NCBI GenBank assembly: GCA_021737275.1
Contig: JAIPEE010000007.1
Location: 1 to 64,000, forward strand
DNA length: 64,000 nucleotides
Direction of reading: 5' to 3'
From: Desulfobacterales bacterium
GTDB lineage: Bacteria; Desulfobacterota; Desulfobacteria; Desulfobacterales; JAIPEE01
The position numbers and the translations under genes are program-made. The notes under the pieces are model-generated. The model made no database searches, was not told where the DNA came from, and was given only the letters and a program-made list of their open reading frames with translations. This document shows, one piece after another, positions 43,898-52,279 of the stretch. How positions within the stretch are numbered: position 1 is the first letter of the stretch; each line of letters begins with the position of its first letter.

Positions 43898-44386
43898 AAT
43901 AACTTTGTTATCTTTCTGTTGAAAGTTACCGAGATTAGGACTCAAATACTTACTGGAAACCCTGAGAAGAGCACCCTGTTGAATCAACAGGGATCTTCAG
44001 ACAACCCAAATAAATAGCTATCTCTTACACACTGATGATAAGGATACTTATTCAATGCGTATCCGTGGTTGAAATCAAAAGGAACAAGCCGTTACATCAA
44101 TATAAAAAAGGGGGGGGCTTGAGATAAGGATTGAAGTGGGCCTGACTTCTCCGAAACCCTATATGGACTAACCCGCACGGACTTTTTCACCAATTTATGA
44201 GAGGGCTATTAGGTGACTAATCATACTTTAGCATTAGAACAGCAAAAACAAAATAGTACTTTTTTCATACTTATGCCTGCTTGTATATTGCATCAACTTT
44301 GATATATGATCAAATCATATAATCAGTTTTATCAAAACAATATGTTCTTTTCAAATATGTTCTAAAATATAATTAAAGGTGAAAAA
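43898..44386. other. 489-base gap upstream of the second PEP-CTERM gene
   Basis: No coding region is supported. It holds a tight hairpin (CCCTGTTG/CAACAGGG, 43974-43992), a run of eight G (44110-44117) after a run of A, and, nearest the gene, the conserved block at 44224-44273. An RNA leader with regulatory structure is possible but no riboswitch class was recognised. Confidence 0.5.
44224..44273 (+). promoter_or_regulatory. Conserved upstream element of the second PEP-CTERM gene
   Basis: TACTTTAGCATTAGAACAG (44224-44242) and AGTACTTTTTTCATACTTAT (44254-44273) match the block upstream of the first PEP-CTERM gene. Similarity fades further downstream (TTGATAT.. versus TTGATAA..). It is 113 bases before the start codon. 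Confidence 0.6.
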
Positions 44387-45016
44387 ATGAAGAAGAAACT
44401 TCTGGCAGGATTGTCAATAGGGCTGTTTGTGATTGGCATAGCAGGAGTGGTTATGGCTACTCCGTTCTTACAAACTACTGACTTAATATCTGAAAGTGAG
44501 CGCACACATTTCAATGACTTTAATGCTCTCCCTTGGAATAGCACTTCATATACTCAAGATACTATACAGGTTGAACAGATTAATGGACTAAATAATGTTT
44601 CACCTGTTCTCTCGGGCTGGTACCCAAATGGGGGAGACTGGGGCTATACACAAATGACATTTAATGACTTATCTGATTTCCAAAATATTGGGTTCGATTT
44701 TTCTTCTGGAAATTTTCGTCATGACTACATCTGGTATGACTTGTTAGATAATAATATTTCTGTATTAACAGGTTCTGTCCTGACTGCCGGACTGTCATAC
44801 CTAAGCTTTTGGGGAGGAGGGTTCGATACAATTCTTATTAGAGATGGTCGTAGCCTTAATACCTTGTCTGTTTATGATGGAACGCACAATGCTCTGTCTC
44901 TTGGAAATATTGAAACTTCAGGAACAACCCCTGTTCCAGAACCTACCACCATGCTCCTTTTAGGGCTTGGGTTGGTTGGGCTTGCCGGAGTTGCAAGAAG
45001 AAAACATAAAAAATAA
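44387..45016 (+). CDS. PEP-CTERM sorted exported protein
   Basis: The 209-residue protein begins with MKKKLLAGLSIGLFVIGIAG (signal peptide, cleavage after VMA) and ends with VPEPTTMLLLGLG, a hydrophobic helix and ARRKHKK, the exosortase sorting signal. Its signal peptide and tail are nearly the same as those of the gene at 41915-42532, while the middle, rich in Asp, Asn and Trp, is different. AAAGGTGAAAAA precedes the ATG. It is probably an exported component of the extracellular matrix. The shared upstream element suggests that the two are co-regulated. Confidence 0.9.
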   Translation: MKKKLLAGLSIGLFVIGIAGVVMATPFLQTTDLISESERTHFNDFNALPWNSTSYTQDTIQVEQINGLNNVSPVLSGWYPNGGDWGYTQMTFNDLSDFQNIGFDFSSGNFRHDYIWYDLLDNNISVLTGSVLTAGLSYLSFWGGGFDTILIRDGRSLNTLSVYDGTHNALSLGNIETSGTTPVPEPTTMLLLGLGLVGLAGVARRKHKK

Positions 45017-45044
45017 AATAATACCTTACATTAAGCACAATACA

Positions 45045-45067
45045 GGCAGAGTCTTCGTGGCTCTGCC
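45045..45067 (+). terminator. Rho-independent terminator of the second PEP-CTERM gene
   Basis: GGCAGAG (45045-45051) pairs with CTCTGCC (45061-45067) and is followed by TTTTTGTTTT. It lies 28 bases after the stop. Confidence 0.9.
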
Positions 45068-45075
45068 TTTTTGTT

Positions 45076-45443
45076 TTAGGTGGCCATGGCTTTTTTTAAT
45101 ATATCCCTCTCCATTTCGGTATCTTTAAGCTTCTTTTCGAGTTCCCGGATGCATTTTTGTTCTTTGGACAGAGCCTCAACTCCATTACCAGGGAATACAT
45201 ATTCTCCGTTTACCCTATCGAAATGACAACCTAAAATTGACCCCCTGCGATAACCCAATTTTGACCCCCTGAAGTTAAGTTAAAACCAACCCTATGGTAT
45301 TCTCGACGCCATCTATACAGAAGATCTTTTTTGATTCCTAAATTATCGGCCACTTCAGCAACTGATCTGCCCGGTTCAGCACATAGTAAAACTGCGTTTC
45401 TTTTGAAATCCTGATCGTATTTTCGTCTGGTTTTTGAACTCAT
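45076..45443 (-). pseudogene. Broken IS3-family orfA (transposase helper)
   Basis: The first part (45443 to about 45290) encodes an IS3/IS911 OrfA N terminus with helix-turn-helix: KTRRKYDQDFKRNAVLLC, VAEVADNLGIKKDLLYRWRREY. The second part, in another frame (about 45200 to 45076), encodes the usual OrfA leucine zipper: FPGNGVEALSKEQK and IRELEKKLKDTEMERDILKKAMA. Between them lies about 90 bases carrying two copies of TTGACCCCCTG. The insertion shifted the frame. OrfB is missing: the sequence runs straight into the terminator of the neighbouring gene. It is therefore an insertion-sequence remnant that cannot transpose alone. Confidence 0.8.
45233..45271. repeat. Two copies of a TTGACCCCCTG repeat inside the IS3 remnant
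   Basis: AAAATTGACCCCCTG (45233-45247) and AATTTTGACCCCCTG (45257-45271) are 24 bases apart. Multiple short repeats of this kind are typical of the ends of IS21-type elements, so this may be a terminal scar of a second insertion sequence. That identification is from memory of the pattern and is tentative. Confidence 0.4.
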
Positions 45444-45593
45444 GTTTTCCTCCTTAATTCTCATTATAGAGGCTTAACTGAGTTTCCACAATATCGGGGT
45501 AGGTTCAATCTTGTAATTGTCTTCATCAGGGTCAACTTCATCTGTAAAAGTGTGTTACAGGTGTGTTAGGAGAAAGAATTGAACCTAAGAGAC

Positions 45594-45624
45594 AACAAAA
45601 AACCCACTGCAAAAGCAGTGGGTT
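45594..45624 (-). terminator. Terminator of tRNA-Met
   Basis: Perfect 10-bp arms AACCCACTGC (45601-45610) and GCAGTGGGTT (45615-45624) around a 4-base loop are followed on the minus strand by six T. It starts 11 bases past the tRNA 3' end. Confidence 0.9.
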
Positions 45625-45634
45625 ATATATTCTA

Positions 45635-45711
45635 TGGTGGCGATGCAGGGAATTGAACCCCGGACACTACGGATATGAGCCGTATGCTCTAACCATCTGA
45701 GCTACATCGCC
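45635..45711 (-). tRNA. tRNA-Met/Ile2 (anticodon CAU)
   Basis: The 77-base minus-strand gene has acceptor stem GGCGATG/CATCGCC, an encoded CCA, a D arm with AGCTCAGATGG, an anticodon stem TACGG/CCGTA around CTCATAT (CAT) and a T arm with GTTCAATTC. The first acceptor pair is a normal G-C, so it is not an initiator. Elongator Met and lysidine-modified Ile2 cannot be told apart by eye. Confidence 0.93.
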
Positions 45712-45787
45712 GTGAAATTTGACATCGGTGTATTTAACAGCTCATGTTCACATCGTCAAGCGAAAAAAACTTATCGTTCCCAAATCT

Positions 45788-47740
45788 TTATTCAGAGGGT
45801 TTTGATCCCTCAATCTCTACGGTAAACTCATCCAGATTTTCCGGAAGGCTTGTAAAAATAACCATAAAGGGAATCGTTGCTCCGGGTGCAATCTTTACAT
45901 TTGAACGATTGTCGCCATACCGGTTGGCCAGACGTTTTGTAATGTCTTCCGGAGACAGGGTTGAAATTTCCAGGCTTGATAAAACATTGCCACAGTAAGC
46001 GATTTCAGTCATTTCAAGCATCTTGCTCTTTGAAAAAAGGCTTCCCCGGACCTGTATGAAGTTACGTGAATGGTCATAGTTGTTTCTGGCCTGCCCGACA
46101 ATAACAAAAAGACGACCATTACTGTTTGACTCTTCAAACCTGCTGGAAACTTCCTCTGTGGCAATTTTTAGCGTACCCTGCTCATCTTTTGTTGATACTT
46201 TACCTGTAAGGCTCTTGATTAAATCAACGGTTTTTTCAAAAAGTGGAGCAACCGCATCTTTTGTTTCATTGTAAAATGGAACATCAATACCCATCTGCGT
46301 TTGAGCATAATGGGCACCGTAGCCACCACCGGCCAAGATAACAAGAAGAATGATAAAGATAAGAAGCTTACTGGTCTTTCTTTTCGGCGGTTTGAATTTT
46401 TTTGGAACAGGCTTCGATTTTTGCTCTGCAGGAGGCGGTAGCACTGCCGCCGCGACTTCTTCAGGATCCTCTTCAGTTTCATTAGAAGTTCCCATTGAAA
46501 AGGTATTCTCATCAGCCACAACAAAGCCGTCATCTTCATCGGTTGTTTCCAAATCTTCATCTGAAAGCATGGATTCAATATCAGAAAGATCATTGTCTTC
46601 AGATTCAAGGGACAGTTCTGAATCATCAGTTGCCTCTTCAGATGGCATGGCAAAGTCTTCAAGGTCGAGTTCCAGCTCAACCTCTTCTCTTTCCTCTTCA
46701 TCCCCTTCGGGTTCCTGTTCAGACGCTTCCAGCATCATTTCAATATCAGAAAGATCAATCTCTTCTTCCACGTCTTCTTCGGCTACAGGATCCGGTGCCT
46801 GCGGTGTCGCTTCATCGGATTCAAGCATTGATTCTATGTCGGACATAACATCATCATCATCTGCCGATTCAAGAGACATTTCTTCATCACCGAAAGAGAT
46901 GTCAAGATCTTCTTCAATTTCTTCGCCTGAATCAGTGGCAGCGGTATCTTCATCGTCATCATTGCCGGAAAGGGTTAGTCCAAGATCTTCAATTTCAGGC
47001 GCAGGTACTTTTTCTAATGCTTCAGGTTCTGTGGCCAGCTCAATACCTGACAGATCAAGTTCTTCCGGTTCCGTTCCTTCCTCTGTTAAAAATCCCGGTT
47101 CGGTGTTATCTTCAAGAGAGAGGTCTATTCCGGTTTCTTCAGCAGCAAACTGTTCATCTTCATCAGAAAAATCCATGCCGGGAATTTCTTCTGATTCAGA
47201 CGTCTCTGATTCGGGAACACTTTCATCTACGGAGAAGTCCATATCTGGTAATTCAATTTCGGGTTCTGAGATCTCAGTATCCACATCAGGCTCTTTTTCA
47301 GAGATACTCATGTCCGGATCTTCAGATTCCAGTTCCGGATCGGCCCCTATTTCAATATCTGAAGGGGTTTCCAGTCCAGCTTCAGATGCTTCAAAGTCTA
47401 AGCCCAGATCAATATCCTCAAGACCTTCATCCTCTTCCATCTCGTCTGCAGAACTGACCATCTCATCAAAATCTTCAAATTCTGATGTAATTTCAGTTTC
47501 CTGTGCAGCTGCTTCAAGGTCTTCTTCAGGTCCGACAGTTAAATCATCTTTTTCAGTTTCCGGTTCTTCAGATAAGATCTCAGGCTCAGGTGCTTCCGAC
47601 TCCATCTCTGGTTCCGGAGATGGTGGATAGGCCATAAAGATATGGCTACATCTGGAGCAACGGACCTTGGAACCGGACGCTTTAATTAGATGATCATCAA
47701 TTTTAAATCGCGTATTACATTCCTCACAGGCAATAATCAT
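45788..47740 (-). CDS. MJ0042 zinc-ribbon / DUF3426 membrane protein with long acidic region
   Basis: The 650-residue protein begins with a zinc ribbon, CEECNTRF and VRCSRCSHIF (two CxxC pairs, residues 5-37). A very acidic, low-complexity stretch (about 40-430) follows, with repeated phrases such as DLSDIESML. Next come a proline/lysine-rich segment, one transmembrane helix (LLIFIILLVILAGGGYGA, about residue 450) and a C-terminal DUF3426 domain (about 500-640), which is presumably extracytoplasmic. The zinc ribbon is therefore on the cytoplasmic side. The family is common in proteobacteria and is of unknown function. The acidic repeat length may vary between strains. Confidence 0.85.
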   Translation of the reverse strand: MIIACEECNTRFKIDDHLIKASGSKVRCSRCSHIFMAYPPSPEPEMESEAPEPEILSEEPETEKDDLTVGPEEDLEAAAQETEITSEFEDFDEMVSSADEMEEDEGLEDIDLGLDFEASEAGLETPSDIEIGADPELESEDPDMSISEKEPDVDTEISEPEIELPDMDFSVDESVPESETSESEEIPGMDFSDEDEQFAAEETGIDLSLEDNTEPGFLTEEGTEPEELDLSGIELATEPEALEKVPAPEIEDLGLTLSGNDDDEDTAATDSGEEIEEDLDISFGDEEMSLESADDDDVMSDIESMLESDEATPQAPDPVAEEDVEEEIDLSDIEMMLEASEQEPEGDEEEREEVELELDLEDFAMPSEEATDDSELSLESEDNDLSDIESMLSDEDLETTDEDDGFVVADENTFSMGTSNETEEDPEEVAAAVLPPPAEQKSKPVPKKFKPPKRKTSKLLIFIILLVILAGGGYGAHYAQTQMGIDVPFYNETKDAVAPLFEKTVDLIKSLTGKVSTKDEQGTLKIATEEVSSRFEESNSNGRLFVIVGQARNNYDHSRNFIQVRGSLFSKSKMLEMTEIAYCGNVLSSLEISTLSPEDITKRLANRYGDNRSNVKIAPGATIPFMVIFTSLPENLDEFTVEIEGSKPSE

Positions 47741-47829
47741 GATGCATCCTCATCCTTTAAAATTTTCGGGTAATATTTATGATGATAAAGCATTGCTTTT
47801 GCAGCAAGTCAATGCCATTTCAGGCATTA

Positions 47830-47881
47830 ATTTTAAAGCCTGTTCAACTAAAAAGATTGTTCGAGACAGGCATTTTAAAAT
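47830..47881 (-). terminator. Imperfect hairpin after the dnaJ-like gene
   Basis: Arms 47830-47843 and 47866-47881 (ATTTTAAAGCCTGT and ACAGGCATTTTAAAAT) pair with a two-base bulge. It lies 98 bases past the dnaJ-like stop on the minus strand; the T-tract is weak. Confidence 0.4.
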
Positions 47882-47978
47882 AAATTAAAATATAAAATCA
47901 GACCTAAAGCGATTTTATACAATATAATAGCACGTTAAGTTACATTGATGAGGTGTAGGTGTCAATAAAATTAATTCC

Positions 47979-48890
47979 TTATAGCCCTGTCTCAGCCAGC
48001 TTTTCTATTATGCTTTTTTGCTCTCTTGAAAGTTTTTTGGGTAGAGATATGTTAATGCGAACATAAAGGTCTCCCTTACCGCTTCCTTTCATATGCGGAA
48101 TACCGTGTCCGGCCAGCCGCATTTTAGTTTTATCTTTTGTTCCCGGAGGGACTTTGAGTTTAAGCTCCCTGCCCTCAACCGTAGGCACGGCAATTGTGGT
48201 GCCTAGTAAGGATTCAGAAAGTTTTATATTCTGATCAACATAAATATCGAAACCATCAGGCTGGAACAGAGCATCGGCAGCAACTTTGGACTGGATATAC
48301 AGGTCGCCCGGAGGGCCGCCATAAGGACCCGGATCTCCCTTGCCTGTAAGACGGAGCTTTTTACCGGAGATCATACCCTTTGGAATTTTTACGGTTACTT
48401 TTTCCGACCGACCGCCATGCTGAAAGAAGACTGTTTTCGAGGCACCGGTTGAAACTTCCTGCAAGGTTAGTGTTAACTCATAAACCAGATCGGATCCCTT
48501 TGTCTGCGGAGGACGGCCTGTACGGCAGCTATGTTTACCGAATGGAGATCCGCCGCCATTAAATGAAAAACGGGTGTTTCCACCAAAATTGGTGCCGCCA
48601 AATCCGAACTCCCGGAGTACATCTGAAAAATCAAACCCTCTGAAGATATCCTCCTGAGAATATCTTTGCTGAAAGCCGGAGGAACCAAAGGTGTCATACT
48701 GCTGTCGTTTTTCCTTATCACTTAATACGGCATAAGCTTCGCTGATCGATTTGAACTTTTCTTCAGCAGCCTTATCCCCCTTATTCTTGTCCGGATGGTA
48801 TTTAAGTGCGAGCTTACGGTATGCTTTTTTTATTTCAGTATCTGATGCTGTTTTTTCAACACCCAGTGTTTTATAATAGTCGTCAGCCAT
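47979..48890 (-). CDS. DnaJ-like co-chaperone of the CbpA type
   Basis: The 303-residue protein has a J-domain (residues 1-68, with the [10 protein letters not shown] motif that activates Hsp70), a Phe/Gly-rich linker ([10 protein letters not shown]...[11 protein letters not shown]) and two C-terminal substrate-binding domains ending in [18 protein letters not shown]. The zinc-finger CxxCxGxG repeats of classical DnaJ are absent, which places it with CbpA-type proteins. It would present substrates to DnaK. It stands as a single gene with its own hairpin; dnaK and grpE are not in the window. Confidence 0.92.
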   Translation of the reverse strand: MADDYYKTLGVEKTASDTEIKKAYRKLALKYHPDKNKGDKAAEEKFKSISEAYAVLSDKEKRQQYDTFGSSGFQQRYSQEDIFRGFDFSDVLREFGFGGTNFGGNTRFSFNGGGSPFGKHSCRTGRPPQTKGSDLVYELTLTLQEVSTGASKTVFFQHGGRSEKVTVKIPKGMISGKKLRLTGKGDPGPYGGPPGDLYIQSKVAADALFQPDGFDIYVDQNIKLSESLLGTTIAVPTVEGRELKLKVPPGTKDKTKMRLAGHGIPHMKGSGKGDLYVRINISLPKKLSREQKSIIEKLAETGL

Positions 48891-49124
48891 ATGGTTTTTA
48901 GTCCTTTAAAAATTAAGAAGTATTTCAACTCAAATAAGATAAGTGGTGACGGTCCCTGTGTCAAGGTTTTGTCATATACCGGAATTTATGTCATTTTAAT
49001 AGCCCTTATCTCTGTTTTCATATAGTTAATAACTTGAGATATCAAAAATTTATCTGTACAATCCTGAATGTTATTCACACTGAAAAAATTAATAGTATAA
49101 TCCTTTCTGTAAAGGAGAACGCTC

Positions 49125-50228
49125 ATGGTGCTAAAAAGAGTTGGTATTTTAACCGGCGGTGGTGATTGTTCCGGCCTTAACGCCGTGATCCGGGCAGTAA
49201 CACGTGCGGCTATTATTCAGGAAAATGCCGAGGTGGTCGGTATTGAAAATGGTTTTGACGGGCTAATTTTCAACCGAACAATGAAACTTACTACCCATGC
49301 TACCAAGGATATTCTGACATTAGGCGGAACAATTCTGGGGACAACCAATAAGGGAAATCCTTTTGAATATCGGGAGTATGATGATGACGGCAAAATCGTT
49401 ATTAAGGATTATTCAGATAAGGCGATTGAAACCTTTTATAAACTAGGATTGGATTGTCTTTTTGTCGTGGGCGGTGAGGGTACGCTGGAGATTGGTTACA
49501 AGTTTTTTGAACGGGGTCTTCCGGTCATCGGTATCCCGAAAACGATTGATAATGATTTGGAGAAAACGGATTACACCTTTGGTTTTCAAACGGCCGTTCA
49601 GGTTGCCTGTGACGCGCTTGATCGCTTACATACAACGGGCCGGAGTCATCAGCGGGTTATGATTCTGGAAGTTATGGGCCGCAATGCCGGATGGATAGCG
49701 CTTGAGGCAGGTATTTCGGGTGGTGCCCATATTATTTTGATTCCGGAACTGCCCTATAATATTGAATATGTTGTTGAAAAGATTAAACTACGTCAAAAGG
49801 GCGGCAGCCCGTTCAGCATTGTTATGGTAGCCGAGGGTGCCCATGAAGCAGGTGGTGACCTGGTGTCTAAATCAGGTGCGCATTCTCGCTTGCAGGGTGT
49901 GATGCAGCTTGGGGGTATCGGATTTTATGTTGCAGAGCAGATTAAACAGCATATTGATTTAGAAGTCCGGACGACTGTACTGGGTCATATTCAGCGCGGT
50001 GGTTCACCAACTTCTTTTGACCGGGTATTAGGAACCCGCCTTGGCAGCTTTGCTGTTGAAGCTGCGGGCAAAGGTGATTTCGGCACCATGGTATCTCTCG
50101 ATACACCGGAAATTGTACTGGTGCCGCTCAAGGAGCTTGCGGGAAAGGTGCGCACTGTTCCATTAAATCATCAACTTATTCGGACAGCAGAGTCTATCGG
50201 TATAAATCTGGGTAATGAAAAAATGTAA
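49125..50228 (+). CDS. pfk: 6-phosphofructokinase
   Basis: The 367-residue protein is a group A phosphofructokinase with ILTGGGDCSGLNAVIRA at the start. It has GGEGTLE near residue 117, where the glycine after Glu favours ATP as phosphoryl donor, and PKTIDND near residue 138, where the lysine is typical of the pyrophosphate and mixed (group III) enzymes. The catalytic-base aspartates are in TIDND, and MGRNAGW and RTTVLGHIQRGGSP are conserved. It therefore most likely belongs to the ATP-using branch of the group III enzymes. GGAGAACG precedes the ATG. It may be cotranscribed with the HNH gene 57 bases later. Confidence 0.92.
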   Translation: MVLKRVGILTGGGDCSGLNAVIRAVTRAAIIQENAEVVGIENGFDGLIFNRTMKLTTHATKDILTLGGTILGTTNKGNPFEYREYDDDGKIVIKDYSDKAIETFYKLGLDCLFVVGGEGTLEIGYKFFERGLPVIGIPKTIDNDLEKTDYTFGFQTAVQVACDALDRLHTTGRSHQRVMILEVMGRNAGWIALEAGISGGAHIILIPELPYNIEYVVEKIKLRQKGGSPFSIVMVAEGAHEAGGDLVSKSGAHSRLQGVMQLGGIGFYVAEQIKQHIDLEVRTTVLGHIQRGGSPTSFDRVLGTRLGSFAVEAAGKGDFGTMVSLDTPEIVLVPLKELAGKVRTVPLNHQLIRTAESIGINLGNEKM

Positions 50229-50285
50229 AAACGACCTCTACGTTTTTTTAGAGTCAGTTTATGCAATTGAGGAGAGAGCGCTTTC

Positions 50286-50663
50286 ATGACACAATCAGAT
50301 AATAGTAAGATCATAGCGGAAGCACGGCGAATCCGTGCAGAGCGGGAAAAGGACTATCGGGCAAAAGCGTTTAAGCTTTATCCAAAGATTTGCGCAAAGT
50401 GCGGGCGTGAATTTAGCGGAAAGAATCTTCGTGAACTAACGGTACATCACAAGGACCATAATCATGACCATAATCCTCCTGACGGCAGTAACTGGGAACT
50501 GCTTTGCCTTTACTGCCACGATAATGAACATTCACGATCAGGCGTTGCGGACGCATATGGAGAAGATACAGCGGGATCTGAAGAAGCGTCTTCTTTTGAT
50601 AATAAGCCCTTTGCGGGCCTTGAAGCATTATTGAAAAATAAGATGAAAGACAACCGGGAGTGA
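50286..50663 (+). CDS. HNH nuclease domain protein (YajD-like)
   Basis: The 125-residue protein has the YajD-type HNH core: CAKCGREFSG (residues 36-45), LTVHHKDHNHDHNPPDGSNWELLCLYCHDNEHSR (about 52-85). The two CxxC pairs bind zinc and the HH/N/H residues form the nuclease site. A charged N-terminal helix precedes the core. Its target is unknown; the family is widespread and not confined to mobile elements. GAGGAGAG precedes the ATG. It ends 111 bases before a strong terminator that closes the pfk transcript. Confidence 0.88.
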   Translation: MTQSDNSKIIAEARRIRAEREKDYRAKAFKLYPKICAKCGREFSGKNLRELTVHHKDHNHDHNPPDGSNWELLCLYCHDNEHSRSGVADAYGEDTAGSEEASSFDNKPFAGLEALLKNKMKDNRE

Positions 50664-50774
50664 GGCGGTTAAGCTGGGAAATAACTTAAGTTTCTTGACT
50701 TTTGGTTCAGGTTTAAACATTATGAACGTGCTCTTTCCATTACCCCTTATAATTTATGGGTATGGATAAAAATT

Positions 50775-50798
50775 AAGGCCGGATTCCCCTCCGGCCTT
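50775..50798 (+). terminator. Rho-independent terminator of the pfk-HNH transcript
   Basis: AAGGCCGGA (50775-50783) and TCCGGCCTT (50790-50798) with a six-base loop are followed by TTCTTTTG on the plus strand. Confidence 0.9.
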
Positions 50799-50872
50799 TT
50801 CTTTTGTGAAATCTTAAAAAATTCAGCATGTCTTTTGACAAACGTATTAGTCTTGGATTTCAAAGCGTTGCT

Positions 50873-51673
50873 TTATTTACCCGAAAGCCTGTCCAGTCTG
50901 AGCCGGTGCCGATCATCAAATAGCCTTCTTGATCCCATCCAGATAGCTGCAATCGTTCCAAAACCGGTGCCCACAGCAATTAAAAACATAATTAAAATCT
51001 GATATTTAACTGCATCCATGGGTGCGTTTCCCGCAAGAATCTGGCCGGTCATCATACCCGGAAGGCTGACAATTCCTGCGGCAGACATGGCATTAACAAT
51101 GGGAATCAGGCCGGATCGGATACTTTCCCGGCGGATGTTGGCTATAGCATCCGACCATGAATAACCCAGCATCAGCTTTCCTTCAATTTCGGTTTTCCGG
51201 ATCCAGGCGCTATCGGTAAGGCGATCCAGGCCGATGGATATTCCGTTCATGGTGTTTCCAAGGAGCATGCCGAGCAGCGGAATCGCATATTGGGGTTTGT
51301 ACCAGGGGGAGATATCAATAATAACGGTCAGCGCCAGAATGGTTACACAAAAGGAAGAGATGGACATGGAAAGCGTGCCGACACCAAAACCCCACCATCC
51401 GATAAACTTTCTTTTCTGGCGGCTCATGACTTCCCGGCCCGCAGCTGCCAGCATGATGAGTGCCATCAGGGTAATCCAGCCAAGATGCACATAGGTAAAA
51501 ACAGCTTTTAGAACCAGGCCGATCAGTAAAAGCTGAATCGTTGTTCTGAGAGCAGCAATAATAAGCTGTTTTCCAAGACCAAGGTTCATTCGGAAAGAGA
51601 AAAGTGCCAGAAAAACCACCAGAAAAGCGGCGATGGAAAGATCGAGAGGTGATAGGGCAGCAATATTGCTCAT
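50873..51673 (-). CDS. fetB: ABC transporter permease FetB-like (UPF0014)
   Basis: The 266-residue protein has about seven hydrophobic helices, and the family block LLGMLLGNTMNGISIGLDRLT around residue 133 and GLIPIVNAMSAAGIVSLPGMMTGQILAG around residue 193 are typical of the UPF0014/FetB permease. With the ATPase encoded by the overlapping upstream gene it forms an exporter, in E. coli reported to increase iron export and oxidative-stress resistance. Its ATG overlaps the fetA stop as ATGA, so the subunits are translationally coupled. The transported substrate here is inferred from homology. Confidence 0.88.
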   Translation of the reverse strand: MSNIAALSPLDLSIAAFLVVFLALFSFRMNLGLGKQLIIAALRTTIQLLLIGLVLKAVFTYVHLGWITLMALIMLAAAGREVMSRQKRKFIGWWGFGVGTLSMSISSFCVTILALTVIIDISPWYKPQYAIPLLGMLLGNTMNGISIGLDRLTDSAWIRKTEIEGKLMLGYSWSDAIANIRRESIRSGLIPIVNAMSAAGIVSLPGMMTGQILAGNAPMDAVKYQILIMFLIAVGTGFGTIAAIWMGSRRLFDDRHRLRLDRLSGK

Positions 51674-52278
51674 AATGATGCTCCTTCTCTCTTCTTAAAG
51701 GAGCCCTTTTCAATAATGTACCGCTGATCGGATACTTTTTTAAGTTGTTCAAGGTTATGGCCGACCCAGATTATACTTGCCCGGTTTTCCGACTTGTACG
51801 ATTCAATAAAATTTTCTACCTGCAGGGTTCGTTCTGCATCAAGATTTGCTGTGGGTTCATCCAGAAGAAGAACATCGGGTTTATTTGACAAAAGTCGAAG
51901 CAGGGAGAGGCGCTGGCGCTCCCCGGTGGAAAGTCTGGAGACGTGCCAATTTATCACGCTGCTATCAAAAGAGAGCGCTTTCAGCCATTCATGATCAATA
52001 TCTTTTATATGTTCTCCCACGGTTTCATGCCACCATGCGCTTTCGGCAGGAAGGAGAGCAACTTTTGTTCGCCATTCCGGCGCAGGAATCTCACTGGATA
52101 CAATACCATTAAGCAAAATCTTTCCTGAATGGGTATCCATGTCTGAAATGGCACGCAGAAGCAGTGTCTTTCCGGCACCTGAAGCACCGGTTATGCCAAT
52201 ACATTCAGACTTCTCAATGCTGAAATTAAAGGGCCCAAAGTTTTGAAAGCTTAAATTTTCTACAGTCAGAACGGACAT
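51670..52278 (-). CDS. fetA: ABC transporter ATP-binding protein FetA-like
   Basis: The short 202-residue ATPase has Walker A GASGAGKT near residue 33, the signature LSTGERQRLSLLRLL near residue 115 and Walker B VLLLDEPTANLD near residue 136, followed by WVGHNLEQ. The Q-loop region is around PAESAWWHETVGEH. It is the energy-coupling subunit for the UPF0014 permease. It begins one base after the mnmG stop on the same strand, so mnmG-fetA-fetB is probably one transcript, with a tRNA modification gene in the lead. Confidence 0.9.
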   Translation of the reverse strand: MSVLTVENLSFQNFGPFNFSIEKSECIGITGASGAGKTLLLRAISDMDTHSGKILLNGIVSSEIPAPEWRTKVALLPAESAWWHETVGEHIKDIDHEWLKALSFDSSVINWHVSRLSTGERQRLSLLRLLSNKPDVLLLDEPTANLDAERTLQVENFIESYKSENRASIIWVGHNLEQLKKVSDQRYIIEKGSFKKREGASL

Positions 52279-52279
52279 T

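Noticed and set aside
46350-47630. 426-codon serine-rich open frame on the plus strand
   Set aside because: It is the exact antisense of the acidic repeat of the DUF3426 gene; Glu/Asp/Ser codons read backwards give Ser-rich frames without stops. No start signal or family match.
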